Positions 1 through 8,053 of a stretch of DNA of 10,924 nucleotides are shown here, in pieces. Source of the stretch: Ochromonadaceae sp. CCMP2298 (Eukaryota > Sar > Synurophyceae > Ochromonadales > Ochromonadaceae); the NCBI GenBank assembly GCA_026770595.1, contig MU634651.1:1-10924 (forward strand). Direction: 5' to 3'. The notes under the pieces were generated by a model. The model saw only the letters and a program-made list of their open reading frames with translations. It made no database searches and was not told the DNA's origin. Within the stretch, counting starts at the first letter, position 1; the number at the start of each line of letters is the position of its first letter. A program made the position numbers and the translations under genes.

Positions 1-115
1 TCATAGTTCTCGCAGTCAGACCGTCCGGACTCAGCGCGGTCTTCCAGGCTTGGGATACCGGAGGGTGGGGGTCTTGAGCGAACGCCTGATAATCGCAGAG
101 ACGCCATCGGGAAGG

Positions 116-153
116 CCGACGGCTCTGGCCAATACCGACGGCTATGGTCAATA
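116..153. repeat. Two-copy 19-bp tandem repeat
   Basis: Two adjacent 19-bp units, 116-134 and 135-153, both start CCGACGGCT and end CAATA, with two differences between them. They lie in the gene-free first 341 bases, where I see no coding signal, RNA gene or promoter. The stretch could be the 5' flank or 5' UTR of the retroelement that follows, but nothing marks a boundary. Confidence 0.6.
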
Positions 154-341
154 ATGTTGACAAGGCCGCATCGGAGTGCTTGTCGTAGGCTGTTCGACGG
201 TTGTGCTCGAATAATACCTCTGGAAATAGACAAATCGTGACGCCATCGCGCTCCGTCGTCGACAAGAGACGCGGTCATCGCTGTCTCTTCACGTCATTGG
301 TATTGCAAATCTCGAGGAAGTGTCTGAGATGCTGAGACTCA

Positions 342-535
342 ATGTACTCACTATTTCCCCCATTGTCTATCCCAGCATACTCACTATTTCCTCAATTGTC
401 AAAACTATCATATCTCTCCAACCCCTCACAGTCGAGCTTAAATTCGAGCACACTCTCTTGTGCAATCGCCCGCGTGCTTGAATACACGGTGTACTACAGT
501 ACATCTGCTGCTGCTGCTGATGATGATGATGATGT

Positions 536-573
<38 letters not shown>

Positions 574-1103
574 CTGCTGCGGCTGCGGCTGCTGCTAATG
601 GTTGTGATGATGATGATTTTGATGCTGTTATTTCACTGATGCTCAGCTCTAATGATCTGCTTTTCATTATCGAGGACGGGGATTCGATGATGAAAGTCCT
701 TGTGCTGATCTCACAGGAGCGCGATACGCTACGGGAGGCTCAGTGTCTCGCTGCCTTCCTTCTCCTCCCTGGTCTCATCCGATACTATATGGAGAAGGAT
801 TGAGATGTTCTCCAGCTGCTGGAGGGCGCTCAGGCGGCACCTCAGGCACACCTCTACCTCCTCGCTGCTGCTCAAACCCTCATCCGATCGAGCGAAACGC
901 AGTATGGTGAGGACCTTACAGTCAGGCGGTCCAAGAACCAGATGGTGGATATGGTAGATGACCTGTGCAACCGCGGGCGCCTCAGCGCTGCGATGACGGC
1001 CATCAAGCGCTTCGCCGTGGAGGAGGCTAGCGACAGGCCCACTGCGCGCCCAACCCGCTATCAGCAGACCGTCATCCGCATGCAGACGATCTGCAGCCGC
1101 ATG
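342..1103 (+). pseudogene. N-terminal part of retroelement pol, with poly-Asp and poly-Ala tracts
   Basis: One frame runs from ATG 342 to a TGA at 801-803 and stays open to 1103. The first part is Ser/Leu-rich (YSLFP occurs twice). It is followed by Ala and Asp runs encoded by GCT and GAT repeats, then by an ordinary-looking helical stretch (FIIEDGDSMMKVLVLISQ). After the TGA the frame reads DVLQLLEGAQ and later GRLSAAMTAIKRF, the kind of segment that precedes the reverse transcriptase in fungal and protist non-LTR elements. At 1101-1106 the frame ends in ATG TGA and coding signal moves to the frame starting at 1103. Whether the 342-500 part belongs to the element or is a flanking ORF is uncertain. 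The part after 804 is better supported. Confidence 0.6.
505..596 (+). repeat. CTG/GAT trinucleotide microsatellite
   Basis: A run of GCT codons passes into a long GAT run (one GTT interruption) and back to GCT/GCG. In the open frame this gives AAAA, then about eighteen acidic residues, then AAAAAAAA. Slippage during replication is the likely source. The tract keeps the frame. Confidence 0.95.
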
Positions 1104-2458
1104 TGACTGCGGCGGACAGCCTCCCCAGCGCCCGCGTCGGACCCGTGCTGGCGACCCCGGACCTCAAGGATTTCGAGTACGTAGTCCGTACGGGTGCGAC
1201 GGGCTGGACCAATGCCCTAATCCGCCGTGTAGCTCTACACGACGGGAACTCCGAGGCTCTTCACTTGCAAATGCACAAGTTTGTGGTGCGCAGCATGAAG
1301 AGAAAGGTCAGTGGGTACGCTGCCGACCTGCTATCCACCAGCAGGGCGGTCCTCATCCCGAAGCCCGACGGCGGAATGCGCCCAGTGGCGTCGGGGAGGC
1401 CTGGTATAGGCTGATCGCCCGCTGCGTCTACAGGGAGGTGGTGCGCTCAACCTCAGCCGGCCTTGCGCCACTACAACTGGGGATTGAGTATAGTGGGGAT
1501 GTCGAGATCAGTGCGCGCCTCCCTTTCCTCGCACTGGACGGAGATGATGGTGGCGCTGTGGACGTCTGCGTCTTCACCTTGGACATTAAGAACGCGTTCA
1601 ACTCCATGCGCCGCGGCTTAATTCTCAAGGGCATACGGGAGTACTGCCCTGAGATCGAGCCCTGGTTCCGCCGCCTCTATGGCGGACCTGCTGATCTGCG
1701 CTTCAGCAGTGGGCACAAGGCGGGCGAGAGTCAATCTGGCGTCCGCCAGGGCGATCCCATGTCCATGCTCCTGTTTGCCCTCGGCTTCCACGCCTGCCTG
1801 CTCCTCATAAAGGCCAAGCTCAACGATGCCCTCACGTCCAACGGCTTCGAGGCAATTCACGGCTACATACAAGCCTTTGCTGATGACAAATCTGGGGCGT
1901 GCCCGGCGTTGTGCATCCCCGACTCTAGTGAGGGGGTGCAAGAGATCCTGGCGGCGCACGATCTGCTGCTCGTCCCTAGGAAGTGCGCCATCCATGGGAG
2001 ACTTGCACATAATATTGAGGAACCCTTTCTCCCCGTCCGCTCTGAGGGTATCGCCAAGGTTTGGGCTGCCCAGCGGGCCCACCAGCCTTTCGCCGCGCCG
2101 CAGTTACAATATAACCGACTCCCTGCCGGTGCTGCAGGACTACAGCCCTCAAGCCTCCTTCCTACTCATCATTAAGTGCTTCAACGCGCGGGCGAATTTT
2201 ATTTGCCGCATGACGGAGCTGCCAGATGTGGCTGCCATCTACAAGCTGTTCGATAGGCGGATCGATACGGCTCTGGCGGCGCTAGCAGACTGCCCAATTG
2301 GCCACCAGCTGCGCCCCCTCCGCAGCCTCCCGCAGAGGCTGGGGGGGCTAGGCGTCTACGACTACAGTGGACTCCAAGGCGTCAAGGAGAGAAACCACTC
2401 TCGCCACATCACCTACTCGTTCGCACATACACATTGTCACTCTTCCCTTTTCCGTTAG
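1103..2458 (+). pseudogene. Reverse transcriptase domain, frameshifted
   Basis: Fingers are read from 1103 to about 1395 (VLIPKPDGGMRPVASG). A missing base in the G run at 1393-1396 moves the frame, and the protein continues EAWYRLIARCVYREVV. The palm follows: the first catalytic Asp is in TLDIKNAFN at 1582-1584, GVRQGDP lies at 1738-1758, and the catalytic FADD is at 1876-1887, so both catalytic motifs are intact. Between about 2050 and 2100 the frame shifts again, near a VLG-SPVG-like motif. The thumb continues as DSLPVLQDYSPQASFLLI and LRPLRSLPQRLGGLGVYDY, typical of this family. The frame then meets TAG at 2456-2458 but stays open beyond it. Codon use is ordinary, with TGG for Trp. Domain identity is secure; activity is lost unless the sequence has errors. 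Confidence 0.9.
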
Positions 2459-3147
2459 ACTAGTGCTGATACGTTGAGTGAGTTGGATATGCTCGATGAT
2501 GATGATAGGGCGCTGAAACTTGTCCTCCTTGAGGCGGTGGCCTTCTTCAACAGGCGCATCACGGCGACCCGCAGGACCCAACTAAAGGCTCTCCACACTT
2601 CCAAAATCGAGTCCGACCCGTGGGCGGCGGCGTGGCTGCTCAGTAGCTGCACGCCCAACTATTGCTACTTTCTGGACTGGCGTGGGGACGAACTTCACCG
2701 CTTCCGTATGGCGGGCGATCTGTATGTTGATGCATTGCGCCAACGCCTTCTCTGCGCCCCGACTCAGCTGCAGAAGGAGGTGGCAGTGCGCTGCTCCAAC
2801 TACTCGCCGACGGTATCTACCCACCTCCTTGACTGCGTGCACAACCAGTGGTGCTTTATTATGCAACGACTTACTTCCTTTGTGCGCCGTGTTTGATCTA
2901 ATTCACTTGTCTATACTGAACACCCTCTCCAAGACTGCAGTAACCCCATGCGTGCTAACCTTGTGATTGTTCTTGGCACGCGCACGTATATCAATGATGT
3001 CGCTAGCGTTTCTAGTCTCGCCCTGCACTCTGCCTCCACCCCTGGTCGGGCTGCCTCTGTCAGAAGTACGGACACCTGCCTGGCATGGGTGTGGGAGGGG
3101 ATAAGACCTTCACCACCGGCATGGTCAGCGTAAATAAAAGTAAATGA
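2459..3147 (+). pseudogene. C-terminal Cys/His motif and restriction-like endonuclease of the retroelement
   Basis: This continues in the thumb frame after the TAG. DPWAAAWLLSS, FLDWRGDELHRFRM and VDALRQRLL are typical linker motifs. VRCSNYSPTVSTHLLDC resembles the Cys/His knuckle of R2-type elements. Near 2870 the frame changes, giving DLLPLCAVFDLIHLSIL, which matches the RHD-L part after the knuckle. Another change near 2945 gives RANLVIVLGTRTYINDVAS, the endonuclease core. The last shift near 3055 gives QKYGHLPGMGVGGDKTF and a stop at 3145-3147. In relatives the core usually reads R-P-D. Here it is R-A-N, so a probable catalytic Asp is replaced by Asn (one G-to-A change), a further sign of decay. 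Confidence 0.78.
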
Positions 3148-3460
3148 TTCCTTTACAAGTAAATGAATCTATTTACTAAGTAAAGGTCTGGAAAGGGTTA
3201 ACAAAGAGGTCAGGTGAAAATTTTTAGAAAGTAAATAAAAGATGTACGAAACCTTTACTAAATGGCAACCCAGCTGCCGGGTTACCCGAAGTAACCCTCT
3301 CTAGGTAAAGGTTTAGTAAAGGTTTCATTTACACCTCTGGTAACCCCGCTGCCGGGTTACCAGACCTAACCCTCGTAGTAAAGGTTTCGTAAATGATTCA
3401 CCTAAAGTAAAGGTTGTGCTATGCCACTTCCATTTTAAATGTTTCGTAAATGATTCATGT
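3131..3460. repeat. Hairpin and GTAAAGG/GTAAATGATTC motif array
   Basis: Two related hairpins occur. At 3264-3286 the arms GGCAACCC and GGGTTACC flank AGCTGCC. At 3339-3361 the arms GGTAACCC and GGGTTACC flank CGCTGCC. The motif GTAAAGGTTT or its complement recurs around them; for example ACGAAACCTTTACT at 3246-3259 is the exact reverse complement of 3377-3390, enclosing both hairpins. GTAAATGATTC occurs near 3140, 3389 and 3445. The array starts within the last codons of the pol remnant, so it may be its structured 3' UTR or a separate short repeat that landed there. Confidence 0.7.
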
Positions 3461-3470
3461 ACACTGACGA

Positions 3471-4178
3471 TGCCGGTGCACGCCCTTCGTGATTGAGTCT
3501 ACTGGGCGCTTGGGCCCTTCGGCACAAGCTTTCCTAAATATCCAATCTACCCCCTAGACGAGAACGACCCTATCTAACTTGCTTGGTAGTATCAGTGCCT
3601 GCATTGTATTCTACGACCTACTAATACTCAAATGTGCCAAACGCCGCCTAGGCTTTTAGAGCGGTTCGCTTAGTGAGAAATAGAGTTCGGTGTATTACTC
3701 AAATAGGTAAGTTAATTTTTGCCCTGCACTGTAACTTATCCTAACGATCAAAGTCCGTACTTCTCTGTGCTCAGTCCTGTGTCTCTCGATTGTTCTAAAG
3801 AATCGGTGGTCCAAGTTCAAACGACCGTTTCGGGTACTGAAAAATATCATTGCGGAAAACGTCTGCCCAGAATTCGAATCCACGAAATGCGGTCAAAGCT
3901 AAGTTCTTGGTGTTTCACAATCCCTAACAAAGCTGGCTTGAATAGCCTCCTTTATTAAATCAAATCAAAACTGAACTGGCTTGGATGCATCTCCAATCAA
4001 ATCAGAACTGAAAACTACACAAGCTGTCGCTTTGATAGGCTTTGGCGCTTTATCTACTCTCTTTGCGTTCCTGCTTGTCAGGTTCTTAGCAGCAGCCGTC
4101 TGAGACCTTGCGAATTGCAGCTGCAAGGCATGCGAATCATTTGATGCTTCGTCGATAATCATGACAGCAATCTTCCCT
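3471..4178. other. Region without a recognised gene
   Basis: I find no tRNA, 5S RNA or convincing coding region here. TTCGAATCC at about 3867 looks like a tRNA T-loop, but no T-stem or anticodon arm forms around it. A minus-strand open frame from about 4214 down to the stop at 3965 (DLGKIAVMIIDEASNDSHAL and onward) is open for about 80 codons and could be a small exon. There is no supporting family. A short direct repeat (AATCAAATCARAACTGAA) occurs near 3960 and 3998. Confidence 0.5.
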
Positions 4179-4713
4179 AAGTCCTTCGGAGCGGTTTCAG
4201 CGCTGAGGTTCCAGCGCGGCGAAACTTATGGTCCCAAAATGTTCGGGAGAAGAAAAACATCGCCGTACATGCGCAGTTAGACCTTTATCACACATGATAA
4301 ATGCATATTCAACAGGGCAGAGGTTCTTAGGTAAGTGAAGGGGGAGATTTGAAATGGGCGGCATTATCATTCAAATCTACCCACACGTGCTGATTGTTCG
4401 CGCGTGTGGTAACCTACTTTTGTGCGCGCAATCCCTCCCGAGATGCCCCAAGTGCGCAGAGCCGAGCAAGAGGAAGCCAAATGCGTCCACAGGTGCACTG
4501 ACACTCCTGGCGAACGCACCAGATGAATGATGAGCGCGATCTATCGCCAAACACACGTGTGTGTGCCGCCAAAAGTAGGCGTGTCGTATTTATTGTCATC
4601 GTATATATTGTAAAATGACAACTTGGCTTCTAAGTTTTGTCAACTATTTTGTCATCTATTTGTCGCTTCCAGCTTCTTTTTTGCCCCAGCGCCGAAACCG
4701 CTCCAAAGGACTT
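4179..4713. repeat. Foldback-like segment bounded by 30-nt inverted repeats
   Basis: The 30 bases at 4179-4208 are the reverse complement of 4684-4713 with three mismatches; the outer ends read AAGTCCTT and AAGGACTT. Between them lie perfect hairpins: TTTATCA/TGATAAA (4284-4301), AGATTTGAA/TTCAAATCT (4345-4378) and CCACACG/CGTGTGG (4381-4409). There is also a palindrome ACACACGTGTGT (4551-4562) and inverted CCTACTTTTG/CAAAAGTAGG (4411-4420 and 4570-4579). No clear target-site duplication flanks the ends. This could be a non-autonomous foldback or MITE-like element. Alternatively the two ends are inverted copies of a short coding piece, since both read SAETAPKD in one frame. Confidence 0.5.
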
Positions 4714-5230
4714 CCCCTTTTCCATCCGTTGTGCAGGAGGTAAAAACTTTTTAATCTTTTCCCCCCGTGACCGCTCGCAGTGCTCATGCTGATGTTTTAA
4801 AAAAGGGTTGGAGTTCCCTAGTTGGGCCCATCTTGGACTTTTTGATTGTTTCTTCGTATTTTTTAAAAGCTTTCCTCCCAAAAAATCAAGCAGATCGGAT
4901 TTGACTGTTTTTCGATTGTTCTACAGTTCGCTTGCCCTCCGTCGATCAATTGCTCTTCTTCCGTCGAACATCTGTCCGCATTGAGTCAAAGATAGAGACA
5001 AATAGATCAGGAGATAAAATACAGAGATCAAGAGACGTGCCTCGACTGCGCAACCACTTTTCAAGCAAAGAAGGCTGACAGAGGAGCGCAAGAAACGACT
5101 GCGCCTCGTGAGTGATCAATAGAGCTGCGCCCACCACTCACTTAATCCATGGAAGAATATAATACGTGGATTAAACACCCACTCCTTATCCTGTACACTT
5201 TACTGTGTTAACTGTGATGACTCCTCTCAG
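4714..5230. other. Region without a recognised gene
   Basis: This part is T-rich at first and mixed later. Open frames on both strands are short and have no motif I recognise. One inverted repeat stands out: TTAATCCA at 5142-5149 and TGGATTAA at 5167-5174, separated by 17 bases. No promoter or RNA gene is called. Confidence 0.5.
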
Positions 5231-5235
5231 GAGGT

Positions 5236-5327
5236 GCTGCCACTGCCACTGCTGCCACTGTCACTGCCACTACTCCTCGCTGCCACTGCCAGTACCTAGT
5301 ACCCACTACCCACTACCCACTACCCAC
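5236..5327. repeat. CTGCCA-rich tract followed by four TACCCAC heptamers
   Basis: 5236-5290 is built from CTGCCACTGCCA-like units. 5300-5327 is four perfect, adjacent copies of the 7-mer TACCCAC. The stop codon of the minus-strand gene (complement of CTA at 5327-5329) overlaps the last heptamer, so the repeat lies in its 3' UTR. Confidence 0.9.
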
Positions 5328-6219
5328 TAACCTGAGTCCGATAGTGCCGCTCCAGTAAACTTAACCACAGGATCTTTTTCAAATTCGTCCCAGACGTCCG
5401 GACCCACGTCCTCGCCCCAGCACTCCGCATGCTCCCTCTCCTCAAAGCAGTCCGCCTCCAACTCCCAGTGGGCATCTGTCTTAAACTCCCAGAAGCATTC
5501 CGCGTGCTCCAACTCGTTCTCCCACTCCTCCAAGTCCGCTTCATCGGCCATGGCGCTCGCATCATGTCTCAGAGGGGTAGTGAACACTGTGCCCAGCGCA
5601 GTCTTCAGCGACTTAAACATTTCACCCTCGAAGAACCCCTCTTCGTCCCTATTGAAGAGCGCGTTGAGGCGGTACCTGTGTGCCTCAAACACGTGTAAGC
5701 CGTCTTTGGATACAAGAGGTGCAACATCGGTGATAAGAGTATCACACCTCCCTAGTATAATATTCCTGTATAGATGTGTAGGTTTACATCTGTTCTGCTC
5801 ACCACCCTGCCTGCACAGGCACAGGCCGTTGCGTGATATTTCGCGCACTCGTCGTGGTTCTCGACGGCACCCAAGCTCTGTGCGAGTGTTATCGTCTTTT
5901 TATGCGCGCACTCTACAGTTGTAAAAGGCAGCGCCCGATTTTCGGACAGGCGGATCACCGATGCGTGAGCCCCTAGACAGACGCCCAACGAGTATACCCC
6001 GTGGACACCCCGCTCACCAATGTGCATCACCAAAAACACCTCCTCGAACGTTGCCAGAGCGGCTGTCTTCTCCTTTCCTGTGGACTGCGGGCACCGCAGT
6101 ATGTATTAGTTGTCAGTGGTGCTTGCCGGCGAAGAAGCATCTTCCACCACCTTGCACGTCAACCTCTCCCACGTCTCACACAATGCACTGGGTCGAAACG
6201 AGGAAGGGACCCGTAACAT
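5327..6219 (-). CDS. Probable multi-exon gene of unknown function, acidic Trp/Cys-containing C-terminus
   Basis: I do not recognise the family. From an ATG at 6219 the frame reads MLRVPSSFRPSALCETWERL for 23 codons to AAG at 6151-6153. A candidate 66-nt intron (6085-6150) starts GTGGTGGAAG, ends GCCCGCAG and carries CAACTAAT as a possible branch site. Removing it takes out an in-frame TAA and joins STGKEKTAALATFEEVFL. That second exon stays open to a stop near 5752 and includes GERGVHGVYSLGVCLGAHAS. The last exon uses another frame, open from about 5899 to TAG at 5327-5329. A 38-nt intron at 5811-5848 (GTGCGC to GTGCAG) would join the two in phase, but other junctions are possible. The C-terminal half is rich in Glu, Trp and Cys with a repeated EHAEC motif. 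The exon structure is inferred from frame and GT/AG only. Confidence 0.45.
6085..6150 (-). other. Candidate 66-nt intron
   Basis: On the minus strand this segment begins GTGGTGG right after an AAG codon and ends CCGCAG. It holds an in-frame TAA and a CTAAT branch-like motif about 20 bases before the acceptor. Its length is a multiple of three. Removing it extends the reading frame on both sides. Confidence 0.4.
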
Positions 6220-6270
6220 GAGGGTTGGGGTGTCTAAAGGAAAGGGTTAACTGTGATATGCATATCAATA

Positions 6271-6360
6271 TAGTATGCGGTTATGTAGTATACGGTCATA
6301 TAGTATGCGGTTATGTCTTATACGGTCATATAGTATGCGGTTATGTAGTATGCGGTAGTG
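6271..6360. repeat. Three-copy 30-bp tandem repeat with 15-bp sub-structure
   Basis: Three units in exact 30-base register (6271-6300, 6301-6330, 6331-6360) begin TAGTATGCGGTTATG. Each is two diverged 15-mers (TAGTATGCGGTTATG and TAGTATACGGTCATA), so the array grew by doubling. A plus-strand open frame runs through it only because the unit length is a multiple of three; it is not called as a gene. Confidence 0.95.
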
Positions 6361-6401
6361 GAGACACTGGGGAGCCATATACACATGCAGACGTATCATT
6401 G

Positions 6402-6435
6402 GTGTATATATACATATACATATACATATATGTTT
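6402..6435. repeat. TATACA microsatellite
   Basis: An AT-rich run made of TATACA and TATATA units, followed by ATAAAATTTTAT. It lies between the 30-bp repeat array and the stop of the minus-strand coding remnant at 6444. Confidence 0.9.
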
Positions 6436-6443
6436 ATAAAATT

Positions 6444-6780
6444 TTATACATAACTGTAATGTCCGGTAATTACCGAATCAACTTTCAGGAAATTCCAAAC
6501 CTGCGGAGCTACGTTGTCGATGGGAAGCCCGCTATTCAACCACAGAAGATTCAAATGGTTAGTTCCATTGAGGATGGCGCTGGTCGCGTCGAAGGGCTGC
6601 ATCAACTCCGGATGCTGGTTTGGATAGAAGGACCTCACCTGTAGACCGAGGAACACGCCGTACGTATGGAATTTTTGCGCAAAAGACTTTGCGTTTTTCA
6701 AGGACTCGAGGTGGAGCTCGTGAGCTAAACTCTTGAAATGGCCAGTAAATCTGTTTTTGTCAAAAAAAACGTTTCACAGT
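6444..6780 (-). pseudogene. Downstream part of the duplicated minus-strand coding region
   Basis: On the minus strand the frame runs from about 6763 to TAA at 6444-6446: FFDKNRFTGHFKSLAHEL, then AQKFHTYGVFLGLQVRSFY, then a distinct end (NHLNLLWLNSGLPIDNVA). The middle aligns with the upstream copies in this gene (RVFTGKTLSKPA and ARKVQTHAVLHGLEV), so it continues the tandem domain structure. There is no ATG and a TGA lies just upstream near 6770, so it is an internal piece. The family is not known to me. Confidence 0.45.
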
Positions 6781-7324
6781 AGGATCTAGAGCCGTCTACT
6801 GCTTTTCGGGGTCGAGGGATGCCAATTTAAGTTTGTGCTTTATGATTCCCAGCTCAGCATCTAGCGTTAACTCCAGCAGCACATCTGGAGCATCTACCGC
6901 ACAGAAGTGGAGCATCTACCTCGAGACCATGTAACACGGCGTGGGTCTGCACCTTCCGCGCCAACCCCTGACTGGCGGGCTTGCTGAGAGTCTTGCCTGT
7001 GAATACACGTGGTTTCGGGAAATTATAAACCCAAGGGTCCGCCCCCGTCCTCTCCTTATTGGTGTCGAGAGATGCCAATTTAAATTTGTATGAGGAGCCC
7101 GTTTGCGCGCTGCGCAGCTCGGCAGCGAGAGAGTAGTCTGTGAGCACTTCGGAAGCATCTCTAGCAAAAAACTGGAGCAACATCATTTTTGGAGCAACCG
7201 CCTGTGTCTGCACTGACTGCGCCAGTGTCATACTCTCCTCAACTGCTGTAATCGGCAGCACAGCAGGCTCCAATCCCTCCTTCTCCTCAGCAACCCCTCC
7301 CCCCCCCGCTCGTATCCATAACAT
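6781..7324 (-). pseudogene. Internally duplicated minus-strand coding region, family unknown
   Basis: From an ATG at 7324 the minus strand reads MLWIRAGGGGVAEEKEGLE, then a first domain copy: QSVQTQAVAPKMM, DASEVLTDYSLAAEL, YKFKLASLD, ADPWVYNFPKPRVFTGK. A second copy follows: ARKVQTHAVLHGLEV, and after a one-base frame change near 6890, DAPDVLLELTLDAEL and HKLKLASLD, ending in TAG near 6800. At DNA level the best-matching stretch is 7064-7089 against 6811-6836, 253 bp apart. Both copies keep VQT-x-AV, DA-x-x-VL, L-x-AEL and KLASLD. The frame is open upstream of the ATG, so an earlier exon is possible. Function is not inferable; the protein pattern suggests a once-real gene that has decayed. 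Confidence 0.5.
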
Positions 7325-7527
7325 GGGTCCTCGGATCAAAATCCCCAGACTGCTTGTCCACTCTTCTTCCTCTTTGCCTCATGGCAGCTGGGGCATCGGA
7401 CCCTTTGTCTTCGGTCTCGCTAAAGACCAGGGAGTTGCCTAAAGACCAGTTGCGCAAAGGAAAGTAAGTGGCGCAGCAGAGGGTAAGAAAGCAACCAATC
7501 TCTCTGAAAGCGACGTCCTTGCCTTCT

Positions 7528-7632
7528 GTTCCTAGAGACTGTTCTTATGTTCCTGCAGACTGTCTAGATCGACAGTAACCGGTCATTTGTACAGCAGTTC
7601 CTGCAAAACATGCAGTTTTGCGGGAAATCCCG
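7528..7632. repeat. Short direct repeat and paired hairpins
   Basis: GTTCCTNNAGACTGT occurs at 7528-7542 and 7549-7563. Just downstream are two touching hairpins: GCAAAAC/GTTTTGC (7603-7621, loop ATGCA) and CGGGA/TCCCG (7621-7632, loop AA). The wider stretch 7340-7850 shows no gene I can support. Confidence 0.6.
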
Positions 7633-8053
7633 TAACCGTCGTCACGAGACAAAAAGACTTTTCTCTCCGACGGTGACGCAGTAATGCACCAGGAAGAAAA
7701 ATCGCCTTTGTGCTGTGTGAAGAGAGTGGGCAAAAGTGAGAGAGAAATGACACGTGGTAACAAGATGACATACGAGGCGCGTAAGGAGCAAAGGAGGTGC
7801 CAGAAATAGGCATCGCGCGCGCGGTGTACAGCGGCGGCAGCTGCTGATCTAGTGGTGCTGACGCGGTTGCGGGTGCTAAAGTGCAGCAGAAAGAAGAAAC
7901 AGCGTTCTCAAGATTCGGAGTTTCTTTTTCGAGAAGCAGATTATTCGCGTGGATACAGGGCAGAGCTGGCTAGGAAACTGCGAGTCGCTGCGAAGAGACA
8001 ATGGAGAAACAGAAGCGCGAAGGAGGTTATGCGAATCAAGAAGAGGTTATTTT

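Larger units (their letters stand above)
342..3147 (+). mobile_element. Degraded non-LTR retrotransposon with reverse transcriptase and restriction-like endonuclease
   Basis: Read across several frames, this stretch gives the domain order of non-LTR elements of the R2/CRE/NeSL type: an N-terminal region, a reverse transcriptase (residues IPKPDGGMRP, TLDIKNAFN, GVRQGDP, FADD), a thumb, a Cys/His motif, and a C-terminal PD-(D/E)XK-like endonuclease ending in a KYGHLPG motif. It is not functional as written. There are in-frame stops at 801-803 and 2456-2458, and frame changes near 1103, 1395, 2050-2100, 2870, 2945 and 3055. Ends were not defined: no target-site duplication or poly(A) tail was found. 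The 5' edge is set at the first open frame, and the element may include the structured DNA after 3131. No apurinic-type endonuclease was seen upstream, which fits the restriction-like class. The clade is inferred from architecture, not from a phylogeny. Confidence 0.88.

Noticed and set aside
1618-2082. Minus-strand 154-codon open frame over the reverse transcriptase
   Set aside because: It is the shadow of the RT palm, whose motifs are unambiguous on the plus strand.
3860-3890. TTCGAATCC T-loop-like motif suggesting a tRNA
   Set aside because: The flanking bases do not pair to form a T-stem, and no D-arm or anticodon arm could be drawn.
5429-5924. Plus-strand frames opposite the 5327-6219 gene
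   Set aside because: They lack recognisable motifs, and the minus-strand frame has a more protein-like composition and continues over candidate introns.
505-6435. Repeats as a possible CRISPR array (30-bp units at 6271-6360)
   Set aside because: The units are directly adjacent with no spacers, and the setting is eukaryotic.
6225-6644. Plus-strand 139-codon open frame
   Set aside because: Its first half is translation of the 30-bp tandem repeat and TATACA microsatellite; its second half is the shadow of the minus-strand coding region.
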